Below, in pieces: positions 1 to 8,570 of a stretch of DNA of 24,539 nucleotides; position 1 is the first letter of the stretch; every line of letters begins with the position of its first letter. The DNA lies in contig JANXRI010000053.1 in assembly GCA_025353085.1 (NCBI GenBank), forward strand, positions 1 through 24,539, written 5' to 3'. The stretch is from Betaproteobacteria bacterium (GTDB lineage Bacteria > Pseudomonadota > Gammaproteobacteria > Burkholderiales > SG8-41). The notes beneath the pieces were generated by a model, which was not told where the DNA came from, searched no databases, and was given only the letters and a program-made list of their open reading frames with translations. The position numbers and the translations under genes are program-made.

Positions 1-782
1 GCGGCCGTGTTTACTGGCTGAAGGTTTACAGCGTGCCGCAGGGCGGCCGCAACAGCCGTGGCAAACCCATCGTCAATCTGGTGCCGCTGCTGGAGCACGA
101 GAAAATTACCGCGGTGCTGCCGGTCAAGACGTTCGACGACGCTCATTTTCTGTTCATGGCCACAGCCAATGGGACGGTCAAGAAAACAGCGCTATCGGCA
201 TTCTCGCGGCCACGTCCGTCCGGCATCATCGCCGTCAGTCTGGATGAGGGCGATTTTCTGATTGGCGTGGCGTTGACCGACGACAAGCAGGACGTCATGC
301 TGTTTTCAGACGCCGGCAAGGCGGTGCGTTTCGCTGAAAGCGAAGTGCGCCCGATGGGCCGCAACGCCGGTGGGGTGCGCGGGATGAGACTTGCCACTGG
401 CGGTCATGTCATCTCTCTGCTCACCGCGGAGAACGAGAACGTTTCGGTGCTCACGGCAACGGAGAACGGATATGGCAAGCGCACGCCGATCGGCGACTAC
501 ACGAAACACGGGCGCGGCACGCAGGGCATGATTGCCATTCAGGCTTCGGATCGCAACGGCAAACTCGTCGCCGCCCAAATCGTCGGTGATGACGACGAAA
601 TTATGTTGATCACCACGGGCGGCGTTTTGATCCGTACGCGTATCGCGGAAATCAGAGACATGGGCCGGGCCACGCAGGGCGTGCGGCTGATCAATCTGGG
701 CGAGGGCGAAAAACTTGCAGGTCTGGAAAAAGTACTCGAACGCGACGATGAAGAAAATGGTGAAGATCCGAAGCCGGGGTAA
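1..782 (+). CDS. gyrA: DNA gyrase subunit A, C-terminal part (5' truncated by window edge)
   Basis: This is the C-terminal domain of the DNA gyrase A subunit, which wraps DNA so that the GyrA2GyrB2 enzyme can introduce negative supercoils. The frame is open from base 3 and opens with GRVYWLKVYSVPQGGRNSRG followed by KPIVNLVPL, a conserved stretch of the GyrA beta-pinwheel. Repeated blade motifs follow, such as VMLFSDAGKAVRF and IMLITTGGVLIRTR. The protein ends in the acidic tail typical of GyrA (ERDDEENGEDPKPG). About 259 residues are present; the catalytic tyrosine domain and the GyrA box lie upstream of the window. An internal GTG at 33 is not the start. The gene ends 191 bases before serC. 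Confidence 0.96.
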   Translation, partial: GRVYWLKVYSVPQGGRNSRGKPIVNLVPLLEHEKITAVLPVKTFDDAHFLFMATANGTVKKTALSAFSRPRPSGIIAVSLDEGDFLIGVALTDDKQDVMLFSDAGKAVRFAESEVRPMGRNAGGVRGMRLATGGHVISLLTAENENVSVLTATENGYGKRTPIGDYTKHGRGTQGMIAIQASDRNGKLVAAQIVGDDDEIMLITTGGVLIRTRIAEIRDMGRATQGVRLINLGEGEKLAGLEKVLERDDEENGEDPKPG

Positions 783-788
783 ATTGTC

Positions 789-854
789 AGGACTACGCGT
801 TGAAGAAAAATCGCCCTGCCGGTAGCCTGGAGGCAGGCACGCTCGACTAGTCCT
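789..854 (+). other. Nested inverted repeats downstream of gyrA
   Basis: Two stems can nest in the gyrA-serC gap. The outer arms are AGGACTA (789-795) and TAGTCCT (848-854); the inner arms are CCTGCC (815-820) and GGCAGG (832-837) with an 11-base loop. No T-run follows, so this is not a classical intrinsic terminator. It may be a structured 3' end of the gyrA transcript or a Rho-dependent region. The role is unproven. Confidence 0.35.
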
Positions 855-881
855 AAAGCCGAATTTTCGCCGGACATTTTC

Positions 882-911
882 TTGAAAGCCGATTCTCGTA
901 TCCGCTAATTT
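882..911 (+). promoter_or_regulatory. Candidate sigma70-type promoter for serC
   Basis: TTGAAA at 882-887 and TAATTT at 906-911 are separated by 18 bases in an AT-rich stretch upstream of serC. The -10 keeps the three most important positions (T1, A2, T6). The placement about 60 bases before the serC start is plausible. It was read by eye without a scoring model, so confidence is limited. Confidence 0.35.
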
Positions 912-973
912 ATTCCAAAAGTTCTAATCTTTACTCTTTAATTTTCAATCAACATTCGCAACAGAGGTCATTT

Positions 974-2056
974 ATGTCGCGTATCTACAATTTCGCCGCG
1001 GGGCCGGCAGTTCTGCCTGAACCGGTGCTGGAGCAGGCCAGCCGCGAGATGCTCGATTGGCGTGGTTGCGGCACGTCAGTGATGGAAATGAGCCATCGCG
1101 GCAAAGAGTTCGTAGGCATTGCGGCCGCCGCCGAGGCTGATCTGCGTGAACTGCTCGGCGTTCCTGCTAATTACAAGGTGCTGTTTTTGCAAGGCGGCGC
1201 CACGCTTCAGTTTGCCGCCATTCCGATGAATCTAATGCGCGGCAAAAAGAGCGCGGACTATGTAAACACCGGCGAATGGTCGAAAAAAGCGATCAAAGAA
1301 GCGCAGCGCTACGCCGGCGTCAATATCGCCGCGAGCGCTGAGGATAAAAACTTCACTTACGCGCCCAAACAGGCCGCATGGAAGCTGGACCCCGATGCGG
1401 CCTACGTACACGTCTGCACCAACGAGACTATCGGCGGAGTCGAATTCAACTGGGTGCCCGACACCGGCAGTGTGCCGCTCGTTGCGGACATGTCGTCGCA
1501 CATACTGTCGCGTCCTGTTGAGGTTGCCAAATACGGTCTAATTTACGCCGGAGCGCAAAAAAACATCGGACCCGCAGGGCTGACGATTGTGATCGTGCGC
1601 GAAGATTTGCTCGGCCAAACCTTGCCGATTACCCCGACCGTGCTCGACTACAAAGCGCAAGCCGAAGCGGATTCAATGCTGAACACGCCGGCAACTTATG
1701 GGATCTATATTGCCGGGCTCGTGTTTCAGTGGCTAAAAAAGCTTGGCGGGTTGCAGAAGATTGCGCAGATGAACCGCGAGAAGGCGAACCTGCTTTACGA
1801 TTTTCTCGATGAGACGGAGTTTTACTATTCACCGGTCGAGAAAGACGACCGCTCGCTGATGAACGTTCCGTTCAGGCTGCGCAATGAAGCGCTTAACGAT
1901 GATTTTCTGAAGCAGACTAAAGCGCGCGGCATGATCGAGCTCAAAGGCCATCGCTCGGTCGGCGGCATGCGCGCATCGATTTATAACGCGATGCCGATCG
2001 AAGGCGTGAACGCGCTGGTCGATTTTATGCGTGAATTTCAGACGCGCCAGGGTTGA
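974..2056 (+). CDS. serC: Phosphoserine aminotransferase SerC
   Basis: SerC is a cytoplasmic class V aminotransferase that uses pyridoxal phosphate. It converts 3-phosphohydroxypyruvate and glutamate to O-phosphoserine, and acts in the parallel step of pyridoxine synthesis. The 360-residue protein has the family's usual length and start (MSRIYNFAAGPAVLPEPVLE). The PLP lysine is K196 in YAGAQKNIGPAG. Other family signatures are HRGKEF (41-46) and the C-terminal GHRSVGGMRASIYNA. An AGAGG ribosome site lies about 8 bases before the ATG. Only 4 bases separate its stop from the following phosphoglycerate dehydrogenase, which supplies its substrate, so the two are surely co-translated. Confidence 0.97.
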   Translation: MSRIYNFAAGPAVLPEPVLEQASREMLDWRGCGTSVMEMSHRGKEFVGIAAAAEADLRELLGVPANYKVLFLQGGATLQFAAIPMNLMRGKKSADYVNTGEWSKKAIKEAQRYAGVNIAASAEDKNFTYAPKQAAWKLDPDAAYVHVCTNETIGGVEFNWVPDTGSVPLVADMSSHILSRPVEVAKYGLIYAGAQKNIGPAGLTIVIVREDLLGQTLPITPTVLDYKAQAEADSMLNTPATYGIYIAGLVFQWLKKLGGLQKIAQMNREKANLLYDFLDETEFYYSPVEKDDRSLMNVPFRLRNEALNDDFLKQTKARGMIELKGHRSVGGMRASIYNAMPIEGVNALVDFMREFQTRQG

Positions 2057-2060
2057 TGCG

Positions 2061-3248
2061 ATGAGCGCTCTGCTACGAGTTCTGACTCTCAATAATATTG
2101 CCAAGGTTGGCTTGTCTCGCCTCCCCGAAGATCGTTACGAGGTGGGCGGCAAGATCGCCGACCCCGACGCCATACTCGTCCGCTCGCACGACATGCATTC
2201 GTTCGCAATCGCGCCGCGCGTGCAGGCGATCGCGCGCGCCGGCGCGGGCACCAACAATATTCCCGTCAAGGCAATGAGCGCCCGTGGGGTCCCCGTATTC
2301 AACGCGCCGGGCGCGAATGCCAATGCGGTGAAGGAACTCGTAATTGCCGGTATGTTGATTGCGGCGCGCAATCTGTTGCCCGCGACGCGCTTTGTAGATG
2401 GCCTGACAGGCGACGACGAAACGCTCGATAAACTCGTCGAAGACGGCAAGAAAAACTTTGCCGGCATCGAACTGCCCAAACACACGCTCGGTATAATCGG
2501 CTTGGGCAAAATCGGCAGCCTCGTGGCAGACGCGGCAATAAAACTTGGTATGAACGTGCTCGGCTATGATCCGCATATCACGGTCGACGCGGCATGGGGC
2601 CTGCCCGCGCAGGTCCGTAAAGCACATTCGGTGGAAGAGGTTCTGAAGGCGGCGGATTTCATAACGCTGCATATACCTTATGTCGAGTCGACAAAAAACC
2701 TGCTTAATGCAGAACGCCTGGCGCTCATGCGCGATAGGGCCATCCTGCTCAACTTCTCGCGCGATGGTATCGTCGACAACGCCGCTGTGCTTGCAGCGCT
2801 GAACGCGAAGAAGCTGCGCTCTTATGTATGCGATTTTCCGGCGCAGGCGCTCGTCAACCAGCCCGGCGTAATTGCATTGCCGCATCTCGGCGCGTCGACC
2901 CGCGAAGCCGAGGACAACTGCGCGATCATGGTGGCCGACCAGCTGCGCGATTATATGGAGCACGGCAACATTCAGAACGCGGTCAATTTTCCTGACGTCG
3001 TCATGCCGCGTGAGTCGCAATTTCGCGTTGGCATCGCCAATTCGAACGTCCCAAACATGCTGGGGCAAATTTCAACGGCCATGGCCGACGCGGGGCTCAA
3101 TATTCACAACATGCTGAATAAGTCGAAAGGTGACATGGCTTACACGCTGGTTGATGTCGACAGCGCGGTGCCAGCGCCCGTCGTGGCCAAGATCGCGGCC
3201 ACCAAAGGTGTGCTCGCGGTGCGCTATCTGCCGCTCGAGGAATCCTAA
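2061..3248 (+). CDS. serA: D-3-phosphoglycerate dehydrogenase, short form with C-terminal ACT domain
   Basis: This NAD-dependent D-2-hydroxyacid dehydrogenase is the likely first enzyme of serine synthesis, oxidising 3-phosphoglycerate to the substrate of SerC. The ATG at 2061 is chosen because it lies 4 bases after the serC stop and gives a normal N-terminus (MSALLRVLTLNNIAKVGLSR); an in-frame ATG at 2031 lies inside serC. The 395 residues hold a substrate-domain motif RAGAGTNNIP (59-68), the nucleotide motif GLGKIG (147-152), Arg234 in NFSRDG, His275 in LPHLGAST, and an ACT domain from about 322 that probably binds serine. In this short subfamily a Glu is expected in a DFPxEEL-like motif. 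Here the motif reads DFPAQAL, placing Gln262 at that point, so catalysis deserves a check. Confidence 0.9.
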   Translation: MSALLRVLTLNNIAKVGLSRLPEDRYEVGGKIADPDAILVRSHDMHSFAIAPRVQAIARAGAGTNNIPVKAMSARGVPVFNAPGANANAVKELVIAGMLIAARNLLPATRFVDGLTGDDETLDKLVEDGKKNFAGIELPKHTLGIIGLGKIGSLVADAAIKLGMNVLGYDPHITVDAAWGLPAQVRKAHSVEEVLKAADFITLHIPYVESTKNLLNAERLALMRDRAILLNFSRDGIVDNAAVLAALNAKKLRSYVCDFPAQALVNQPGVIALPHLGASTREAEDNCAIMVADQLRDYMEHGNIQNAVNFPDVVMPRESQFRVGIANSNVPNMLGQISTAMADAGLNIHNMLNKSKGDMAYTLVDVDSAVPAPVVAKIAATKGVLAVRYLPLEES

Positions 3249-3346
3249 AGCACGCTGCGGCGAACCGGCTGCTATACCCGCAGGGGCCTTATTGAATTAT
3301 CATTCGTTTCCGTCTGCATGAATCAGCGGATTCGGAGACTTTCGCC

Positions 3347-4411
3347 GTGACCGACACGCTCAAAAAAATTCGCACCCGCATCGACGCGATCGATTATTCC
3401 ATTGTCGATCTGCTTGGAGAGCGCGCGGCCCTCGCGCAGGATATCGGGCACGCCAAGAGTGGTGCCAAATACCGCCCCGAGCGCGAAGCCCAGGTCTTGC
3501 GGCGCGTGGCGGCGCGCAACCCCGGACCGCTGCCGGCGGCAGCACTTACGCATTTATATACCGAGATCATGTCGGCTTGCCGCGCGCTTGAAGACGGCAT
3601 AGCGGTCGCTTATCTCGGCCCGCAGGGGACTTTCAGCGAAGAAGCGGCGATCCGCCAGTTCGGCAGCCAGACGCATCTGCACCCGTGCGCCACGATCGAT
3701 GACGTGTTTCATCAGGTTGAAACAGGCGCCGCGCACTATGGCGTCGTGCCGATTGAAAATTCAACTGAAGGCAGCATCAGCCGTACGCACGACCTGCTGC
3801 TCGCCACGCCGCTCAAGGTATGCGGTGAAGTGTTGCTGGCAGTTCATCAATGCCTGATGAGCAAAAGCGGCAAAGCAGCGGGTGTGAAAAAAATACTTTC
3901 GCACAGTCAGAGCCTCGCGCAATGTCATGAGTGGCTCAATCAACATCATGCGAAGGCGCGGCGCGTGCCGGTCGTCAGCAACGCCGAGGCTGCACGCCTG
4001 GCCGCCAAAGACGCAAATGCCGCCGCCATCGCCAGCAAGACGGCCGCCGCGGTATATAACTTAAAAATTATCGCCGCCAATATCGAGGACCAGCCGAAAA
4101 ACACGACGCGTTTCGTCGTGATTGCGGCACATGACGCCGGCCCGTCAGGCGATGACAAAACGTCGCTCGTGATGTCGACGCGCAATCTGCCGGGCGCGAT
4201 ACATTCGCTGCTGACGCCGCTCGCTTTACATGGTGTCGGCATGACGCGGCTCGAATCGCGGCCGGCGCGCACCGGGCGCTGGGAATATTTGTTTTATGTC
4301 GATATCGAAGGCCACCAGCAGGATGCCAACGTTGCGTTAGCCCTGCGTGAGCTGACGGACCAAGCCGCGTTCATGAAGAATCTTGGCTCATATCCGGTCG
4401 GCATGGTTTAA
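3347..4411 (+). CDS. pheA: Bifunctional chorismate mutase/prephenate dehydratase (P-protein)
   Basis: PheA takes chorismate to prephenate and then to phenylpyruvate, committing carbon to phenylalanine. The 354 residues show three parts in order. An AroQ-type chorismate mutase helix bundle covers about 1-85, with Arg11 in RTRIDAID and the GERAALAQDIGHAK helix. The prephenate dehydratase domain covers about 86-262, opening AYLGPQGTFSEEAA and ending with the catalytic motif TRF at 254-256. A regulatory ACT domain covers about 272-350, with the phenylalanine-binding ESRP motif at 303-306, so feedback inhibition by phenylalanine is expected. Translation begins at a GTG; GGAG at 3334-3337 gives a well-placed ribosome site, and no ATG competes. 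The 98-base gap from serA shows no terminator. Confidence 0.96.
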   Translation: MTDTLKKIRTRIDAIDYSIVDLLGERAALAQDIGHAKSGAKYRPEREAQVLRRVAARNPGPLPAAALTHLYTEIMSACRALEDGIAVAYLGPQGTFSEEAAIRQFGSQTHLHPCATIDDVFHQVETGAAHYGVVPIENSTEGSISRTHDLLLATPLKVCGEVLLAVHQCLMSKSGKAAGVKKILSHSQSLAQCHEWLNQHHAKARRVPVVSNAEAARLAAKDANAAAIASKTAAAVYNLKIIAANIEDQPKNTTRFVVIAAHDAGPSGDDKTSLVMSTRNLPGAIHSLLTPLALHGVGMTRLESRPARTGRWEYLFYVDIEGHQQDANVALALRELTDQAAFMKNLGSYPVGMV

Positions 4412-4470
4412 CCGTCGCCCGCAATTAAAGCCGGGCAGGCAGTATCAATCCGGAATCACGCGCCCCCCCC

Positions 4471-5598
4471 ATGACAGCCGCTAACGTCAACCACGTGTCA
4501 GATCTGTGCGATCTCGCGCCCGCTTATATACGCTCGATTGCCCCTTATCTGCCCGGCAAGCCGATCTCGGAACTCGCGCGCGAGCTCGGCCTGCATCCCG
4601 ACAAAATCATCAAGCTCGCGTCGAACGAGAATCCGCTCGGCGTGAGCCCGCTCGCGATGCGCGCAATGCAGGCGGCGCTGAACGATATCGCGCGGTATCC
4701 CGACGGTAACGGGTTTGAACTGAAGGCCGCGCTTGCCAGGCGCTACGGCGTCGCCATGGCGCAGATCGTGCTCGGCAATGGGTCCAATGACCTGCTTAAC
4801 ATTGCAGCGCGCGCTTTTTTAGCGCCGACTTTCGAGGCGGTGTACTCGCAGCACGCATTCGCGATTTATGCGCTCGAGATTCAGTACACAGGCGCCAAAG
4901 GCGTGCAGGCGCCGGCGTGCGAATTTGCGCATGATGTTAATGCAATGCTCGCCGCGGTGACGCCACACACGCGCATGATTTTTATCGCGAACCCGAACAA
5001 TCCGACCGGCACCCTGATCGCTGCCGCTGAATTGCACGCGTTCCTGTACAAAGTGCCGCGCCATGTGATGGTCGTGCTGGACGAGGCGTACAACGAATAC
5101 ATTCCGGAAGCGCTGAGATCAGATTCAATCGCGTGGCTGGCCGAATTTCCGAATTTGATCGTGACCCGCACCTTCTCGAAAGCGTACGGACTCGCCGGCT
5201 TGCGCGTGGGCTATGCATTTGCGCATCCCGACATCGCGGACATTTTGAATCGCGTACGCCAGCCATTCAACGTAAATAGTATTTCACTCGCAGCGGCCGC
5301 GGCCGGGCTTGACGATCATGAATTCGTGCGCCGCAGTTACGATCTCAATCAAACCGGCATGCGGCAACTCATCACGGGTTTGACCAGGCTCGGCATCTCC
5401 CACATTCCGTCGGCGGGTAATTTTGTCAGCATCAAAGTCGAAGACGCTGCCGGGGTCTTTCAGCGGCTGCTCAAACTCGGCGTGATCGTGCGACCGATTG
5501 CTGCTTACGAGATGCCCGACTATCTGCGCGTGAGTATCGGCCTTGAGTCTGAAAACGCGCGGTTTCTCGAGGCGCTTGCGCAGTCGTTGCCGGCATGA
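4471..5598 (+). CDS. hisC: Histidinol-phosphate aminotransferase
   Basis: This class I/II PLP aminotransferase of 375 residues carries YIRSIAPYLPGKPISELARE, the substrate motif NPNNPTG (174-180), Asp204 in VVLDEAY, the PLP lysine K237 in RTFSKAYG, and Arg245 in GLRVGYA. The family transaminates imidazole-acetol phosphate in histidine synthesis. The copy placed between pheA and tyrA is often thought also to serve aromatic amino acids (inference from context). The ATG follows a run of eight C with no Shine-Dalgarno sequence; a GTG at 4495 is an alternative start before the conserved region. Its stop overlaps the tyrA start by 4 bases (ATGA). Confidence 0.93.
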   Translation: MTAANVNHVSDLCDLAPAYIRSIAPYLPGKPISELARELGLHPDKIIKLASNENPLGVSPLAMRAMQAALNDIARYPDGNGFELKAALARRYGVAMAQIVLGNGSNDLLNIAARAFLAPTFEAVYSQHAFAIYALEIQYTGAKGVQAPACEFAHDVNAMLAAVTPHTRMIFIANPNNPTGTLIAAAELHAFLYKVPRHVMVVLDEAYNEYIPEALRSDSIAWLAEFPNLIVTRTFSKAYGLAGLRVGYAFAHPDIADILNRVRQPFNVNSISLAAAAAGLDDHEFVRRSYDLNQTGMRQLITGLTRLGISHIPSAGNFVSIKVEDAAGVFQRLLKLGVIVRPIAAYEMPDYLRVSIGLESENARFLEALAQSLPA

Positions 5599-6536
5599 AA
5601 ACGAAACGTCCGGTGAGGGGCAAGTCCCGCGCTATTAATCCGCGCAGCAGCAAACTGCGCGCGCGCAAACCGCTGATCGGCAAGCTTGTCATCTTCGGCG
5701 TCGGTCTCATCGGCGGATCATTTGCGCTCGCCATGAAGCAACGCGGCGCGGTCGGGCAGGTGATTGGCGTCGGCCGCAGCCGTGCGAATTTGCTCACGGC
5801 GCGCCGGCTCGGCGTCATCGATGAAATCGCCACGGATCCAGCGCAGGCACTCAGGGATGCGGACCTCGTGCTGCTGGCGGTACCGCTCGGGCAGACGAAG
5901 GCGGTGCTGGCGCAAATCGCCCCGCACCTGGCGCCCCATACCGTGGTTACCGATGCGGGCAGTACCAAGCGCGATGTCATTGAAGCCGCGCGCCGTCAAC
6001 TCGGCGCGACCTTCACCCGATTCGTGCCCGCTCATCCGATTGCAGGCACTGAGAAAAGCGGCGCACAGGCAGCGTTTGCGGAATTATTCGAGCAACGCAA
6101 TTTGATTGTGACGCCACAGCCCGAAACTTCGGCGCGCGCCGTGAAACTCGTGACGGCCGCATGGAAGCTTGCCGGCATGCGCATTCTGACGATGAGTGCG
6201 CTCGAGCATGACCGGATTTTTTCGCTGGTGAGCCATTTGCCGCATCTGTTGTCGTTTACCGCGGTCGGCAACATTGCCGGCTATCCCGATGTCGCCGAGC
6301 TATTCCAGCATACGGGCGGTGGCTTTCGCGATCTCACCCGTATCGCGGGAAGCTCGCCCGAAATGTGGCGCGACATCTGTCTTGCGAATCGCGATGCGAT
6401 CCTCGCGGCACTCGATGGCTATCTAAGCGATCTCGAAGCTGTTCGCGGCATGGTCGAAGCGAGCGACGGCCCGGCGCTCGAGGGGAAATTTGCGGCCGCG
6501 CGCAATGCGCGCGCAAGATGGTTGAAGCCGCTATGA
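5595..6536 (+). CDS. tyrA: Prephenate (or arogenate) dehydrogenase
   Basis: TyrA carries out the oxidative decarboxylation that leads to tyrosine. The 313-residue protein has the NAD(P) fold motif GVGLIGGSFALAMK (35-48), Ser123 in DAGSTK, His147 in FVPAHPIAGTEKSG, and SHLPHLLSF (213-221), all signatures of monofunctional prephenate dehydrogenases. Whether prephenate or arogenate is preferred cannot be told from sequence alone. About 29 very basic residues precede the first beta strand (KTKRPVRGKSRAINPRSSKL and on), longer than usual. The ATG at 5595 is nevertheless the only reasonable start, overlapping the hisC stop as ATGA. There is no fused chorismate mutase. Confidence 0.94.
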   Translation: MKTKRPVRGKSRAINPRSSKLRARKPLIGKLVIFGVGLIGGSFALAMKQRGAVGQVIGVGRSRANLLTARRLGVIDEIATDPAQALRDADLVLLAVPLGQTKAVLAQIAPHLAPHTVVTDAGSTKRDVIEAARRQLGATFTRFVPAHPIAGTEKSGAQAAFAELFEQRNLIVTPQPETSARAVKLVTAAWKLAGMRILTMSALEHDRIFSLVSHLPHLLSFTAVGNIAGYPDVAELFQHTGGGFRDLTRIAGSSPEMWRDICLANRDAILAALDGYLSDLEAVRGMVEASDGPALEGKFAAARNARARWLKPL

Positions 6537-6578
6537 CGGGCGGCGTTACCGTCGTCGCAGCGTTCTGAGCTGATTCGC

Positions 6579-7892
6579 ATGGACTATCTCGATCTGGCGC
6601 CGGTGCAAAGGGCGCGCGGCACGGTCAAACTGCCGGGGTCCAAAAGCATATCCAACCGCATACTCTTGCTGGCGGCGTTCGCGGAAGGCGAAACCGCGAT
6701 TCACGACGTGCTTGATTCCGACGATACGCGTTTCATGCTCAATGCGCTGCGCAAGCTCGGCATTCAGTGGACGCAGGACGACAAATCCGTGTTGCGCGTG
6801 CGCGGCGCCAACGGCGTTTTTCCGAATAAGGTTGCCGAACTGTTTCTCGGCAACGCCGGCACTGCGTTTCGCCCGTTGACGGCGGCGTTGGCATTCGCGG
6901 CCGGCGAATATCGGTTGGCTGGCGTCGCGCGCATGCATGAGCGCCCGATCGGCGATCTCGTCGATGCGTTAAAGGCGCTCGGCGCTGAAATTTCATACCT
7001 GGGCGCCGCGGGCTACCCGCCGCTGGCGATTCACCCGGGCAGGATTCGGGCAGGCGCCGCCGTGAGCGTGCGCGGCGATGTGTCCAGCCAGTTTCTCACC
7101 GCAATGTTAATGAGCCTGCCGTTGCTTGGCGCCCGCACCGTCGTGAAAGTCACCGGCGAGTTGGTGTCCAAACCTTATGTCGACATCACGCTCAACATGA
7201 TGCGGCGGTTTGGTGTCGATGTCGCGCGTGACGAGCCGCGCACCTTTACGATTCCTGCATCGGTCCCGTACAAAAGTCCCGGCGAAATATATGTCGAAGG
7301 CGATGCGTCGGCGGCCTCGTATTTTCTGGCGGCCGGTGCGATCAGCGGGCTGACCGGCGGCGGGCCAGTACGCGTTGAAGGTGTCGGGCAAGCCAGCATT
7401 CAGGGGGACGTGCGATTTGTCGATACTTTGCGCGCGATGGGAGCGCGCGTGGAAATCGGTGCTAACTGGATAACAGCAACGGCCAGCCCGGCCGTCGCCC
7501 GTGCCCGCAAGTTGCGCGCGATCGACGCTGATTTCAATCACATTCCAGACGCGGCGATGACCGTTGCGATGCTCGCTTTATTCGCCGATGGCGTTAGCAT
7601 GCTGCGCAACATTGGCAGTTGGCGCGTCAAGGAAACAGACCGCATTGCGGCGATGGCGACTGAACTGCGCAAAGTCGGCGCACAGGTCGATGAGGGCGCT
7701 GATTGGCTGAAGATAACCCCGCCAACAGCGCTGTTGCCGGCCACCATCGATACGTATGACGACCATCGCATCGCCATGTGCTTTGCGCTCATCGCGCTCG
7801 GCGGCGTGAAGGTCCGCATCAACGATCCAAATTGCGTCGCCAAAACTTTTCCCGATTATTTCAGCGTGCTGGCCGGCATTTCAGAGCACTAA
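6579..7892 (+). CDS. aroA: 3-phosphoshikimate 1-carboxyvinyltransferase (EPSP synthase)
   Basis: AroA joins shikimate-3-phosphate with phosphoenolpyruvate in the sixth step of the shikimate pathway, feeding the chorismate used by PheA and TyrA. The 437 residues have normal length and fold signatures: LPGSKSISNR (18-27) with substrate-binding Lys22 and Arg27, LGNAGTAFRPLTAA (90-103), Asp324 in NHIPDAAMT, KETDR (351-355), and YDDHRIAM (393-400). The sequence is of the class I enterobacterial type. The start lies 42 bases after the tyrA stop with only a weak ribosome site, so coupling to tyrA is likely. The cmk start follows 3 bases after its stop. Confidence 0.96.
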   Translation: MDYLDLAPVQRARGTVKLPGSKSISNRILLLAAFAEGETAIHDVLDSDDTRFMLNALRKLGIQWTQDDKSVLRVRGANGVFPNKVAELFLGNAGTAFRPLTAALAFAAGEYRLAGVARMHERPIGDLVDALKALGAEISYLGAAGYPPLAIHPGRIRAGAAVSVRGDVSSQFLTAMLMSLPLLGARTVVKVTGELVSKPYVDITLNMMRRFGVDVARDEPRTFTIPASVPYKSPGEIYVEGDASAASYFLAAGAISGLTGGGPVRVEGVGQASIQGDVRFVDTLRAMGARVEIGANWITATASPAVARARKLRAIDADFNHIPDAAMTVAMLALFADGVSMLRNIGSWRVKETDRIAAMATELRKVGAQVDEGADWLKITPPTALLPATIDTYDDHRIAMCFALIALGGVKVRINDPNCVAKTFPDYFSVLAGISEH

Positions 7893-7895
7893 CCA

Positions 7896-8570
7896 ATGGC
7901 TGCTAACGCCGCGCCGGTGATCGCAATTGACGGCCCCTCGGCTTCGGGCAAGGGCGCGGTCGCGCAGAAGGTGGCGCGCCGCCTGCATTTTCACTATCTC
8001 GACAGCGGATCGCTCTATCGGCTGGTTGGCTTGGCCGCCCGGCATGCTCAAGTCAGCGTTACCGACGAGCGGCGCGTAACAGGCCTTGCTGCTGCGTTGG
8101 ATGTGCGCTTTGTTGACGATGATATTTATCTGGATCGACAGCTGGTCACCGACGCGATCAGGTCGGAGGAAGCCGGCGCGGCGGCATCTGAAGTGGCGAT
8201 GCTGCCGGGGGTGCGTCAGGCCCTGTTGGAACGCCAGCGCGCATTTCGAGCGGCGCCCGGACTCGTCGCTGACGGGCGTGATATGGGGTCAGTGGTATTT
8301 CCGGACGCGGTAGTAAAAATCTACCTGACTGCCGACGCGGAAGAGCGGGCCGCCCGACGGTATAAACAGTTGATACGAAAAGGAATGGATGCTAGTATGG
8401 CCGCCCTTTTGCAGGACATTCAAGCGCGCGACAACCGCGATAGCAAGCGCGCGATTGCACCCCTGAAAAAGTGTAGCGACGCCATATTTCTTGATACGAC
8501 GAACCTGTCGATTGACGACGCCGTCGAGCAAGTGGTGGCGCGCTACGCAGCAGCGACACAAGCGCCATGA
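7896..8570 (+). CDS. cmk: Cytidylate kinase
   Basis: Cmk phosphorylates CMP and dCMP to the diphosphates. The 224-residue protein has the P-loop GPSASGKG at 13-20, the DSGSLYR substrate segment (37-43) and the DGRDMGSVVFPDA motif, all typical of the bacterial cytidylate kinase family. Its ATG is 3 bases after the aroA stop, without an obvious Shine-Dalgarno sequence, so translational coupling to aroA is likely. The aroA-cmk-rpsA order is widespread in Proteobacteria. The stop codon TGA (8568-8570) lies inside the left arm of a strong terminator hairpin. Confidence 0.95.
   Translation: MAANAAPVIAIDGPSASGKGAVAQKVARRLHFHYLDSGSLYRLVGLAARHAQVSVTDERRVTGLAAALDVRFVDDDIYLDRQLVTDAIRSEEAGAAASEVAMLPGVRQALLERQRAFRAAPGLVADGRDMGSVVFPDAVVKIYLTADAEERAARRYKQLIRKGMDASMAALLQDIQARDNRDSKRAIAPLKKCSDAIFLDTTNLSIDDAVEQVVARYAAATQAP

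Noticed and set aside
2073..3068. 331-codon open frame on the minus strand across the phosphoglycerate dehydrogenase gene
   Set aside because: It lies wholly antisense to a gene with clear motifs and has no recognisable protein features; high-GC codon usage commonly opens this frame.
4417..4436. GCCCG/CGGGC stem between pheA and hisC as a terminator
   Set aside because: Only 5 bp, with no T-run; pheA and hisC are likely co-transcribed.
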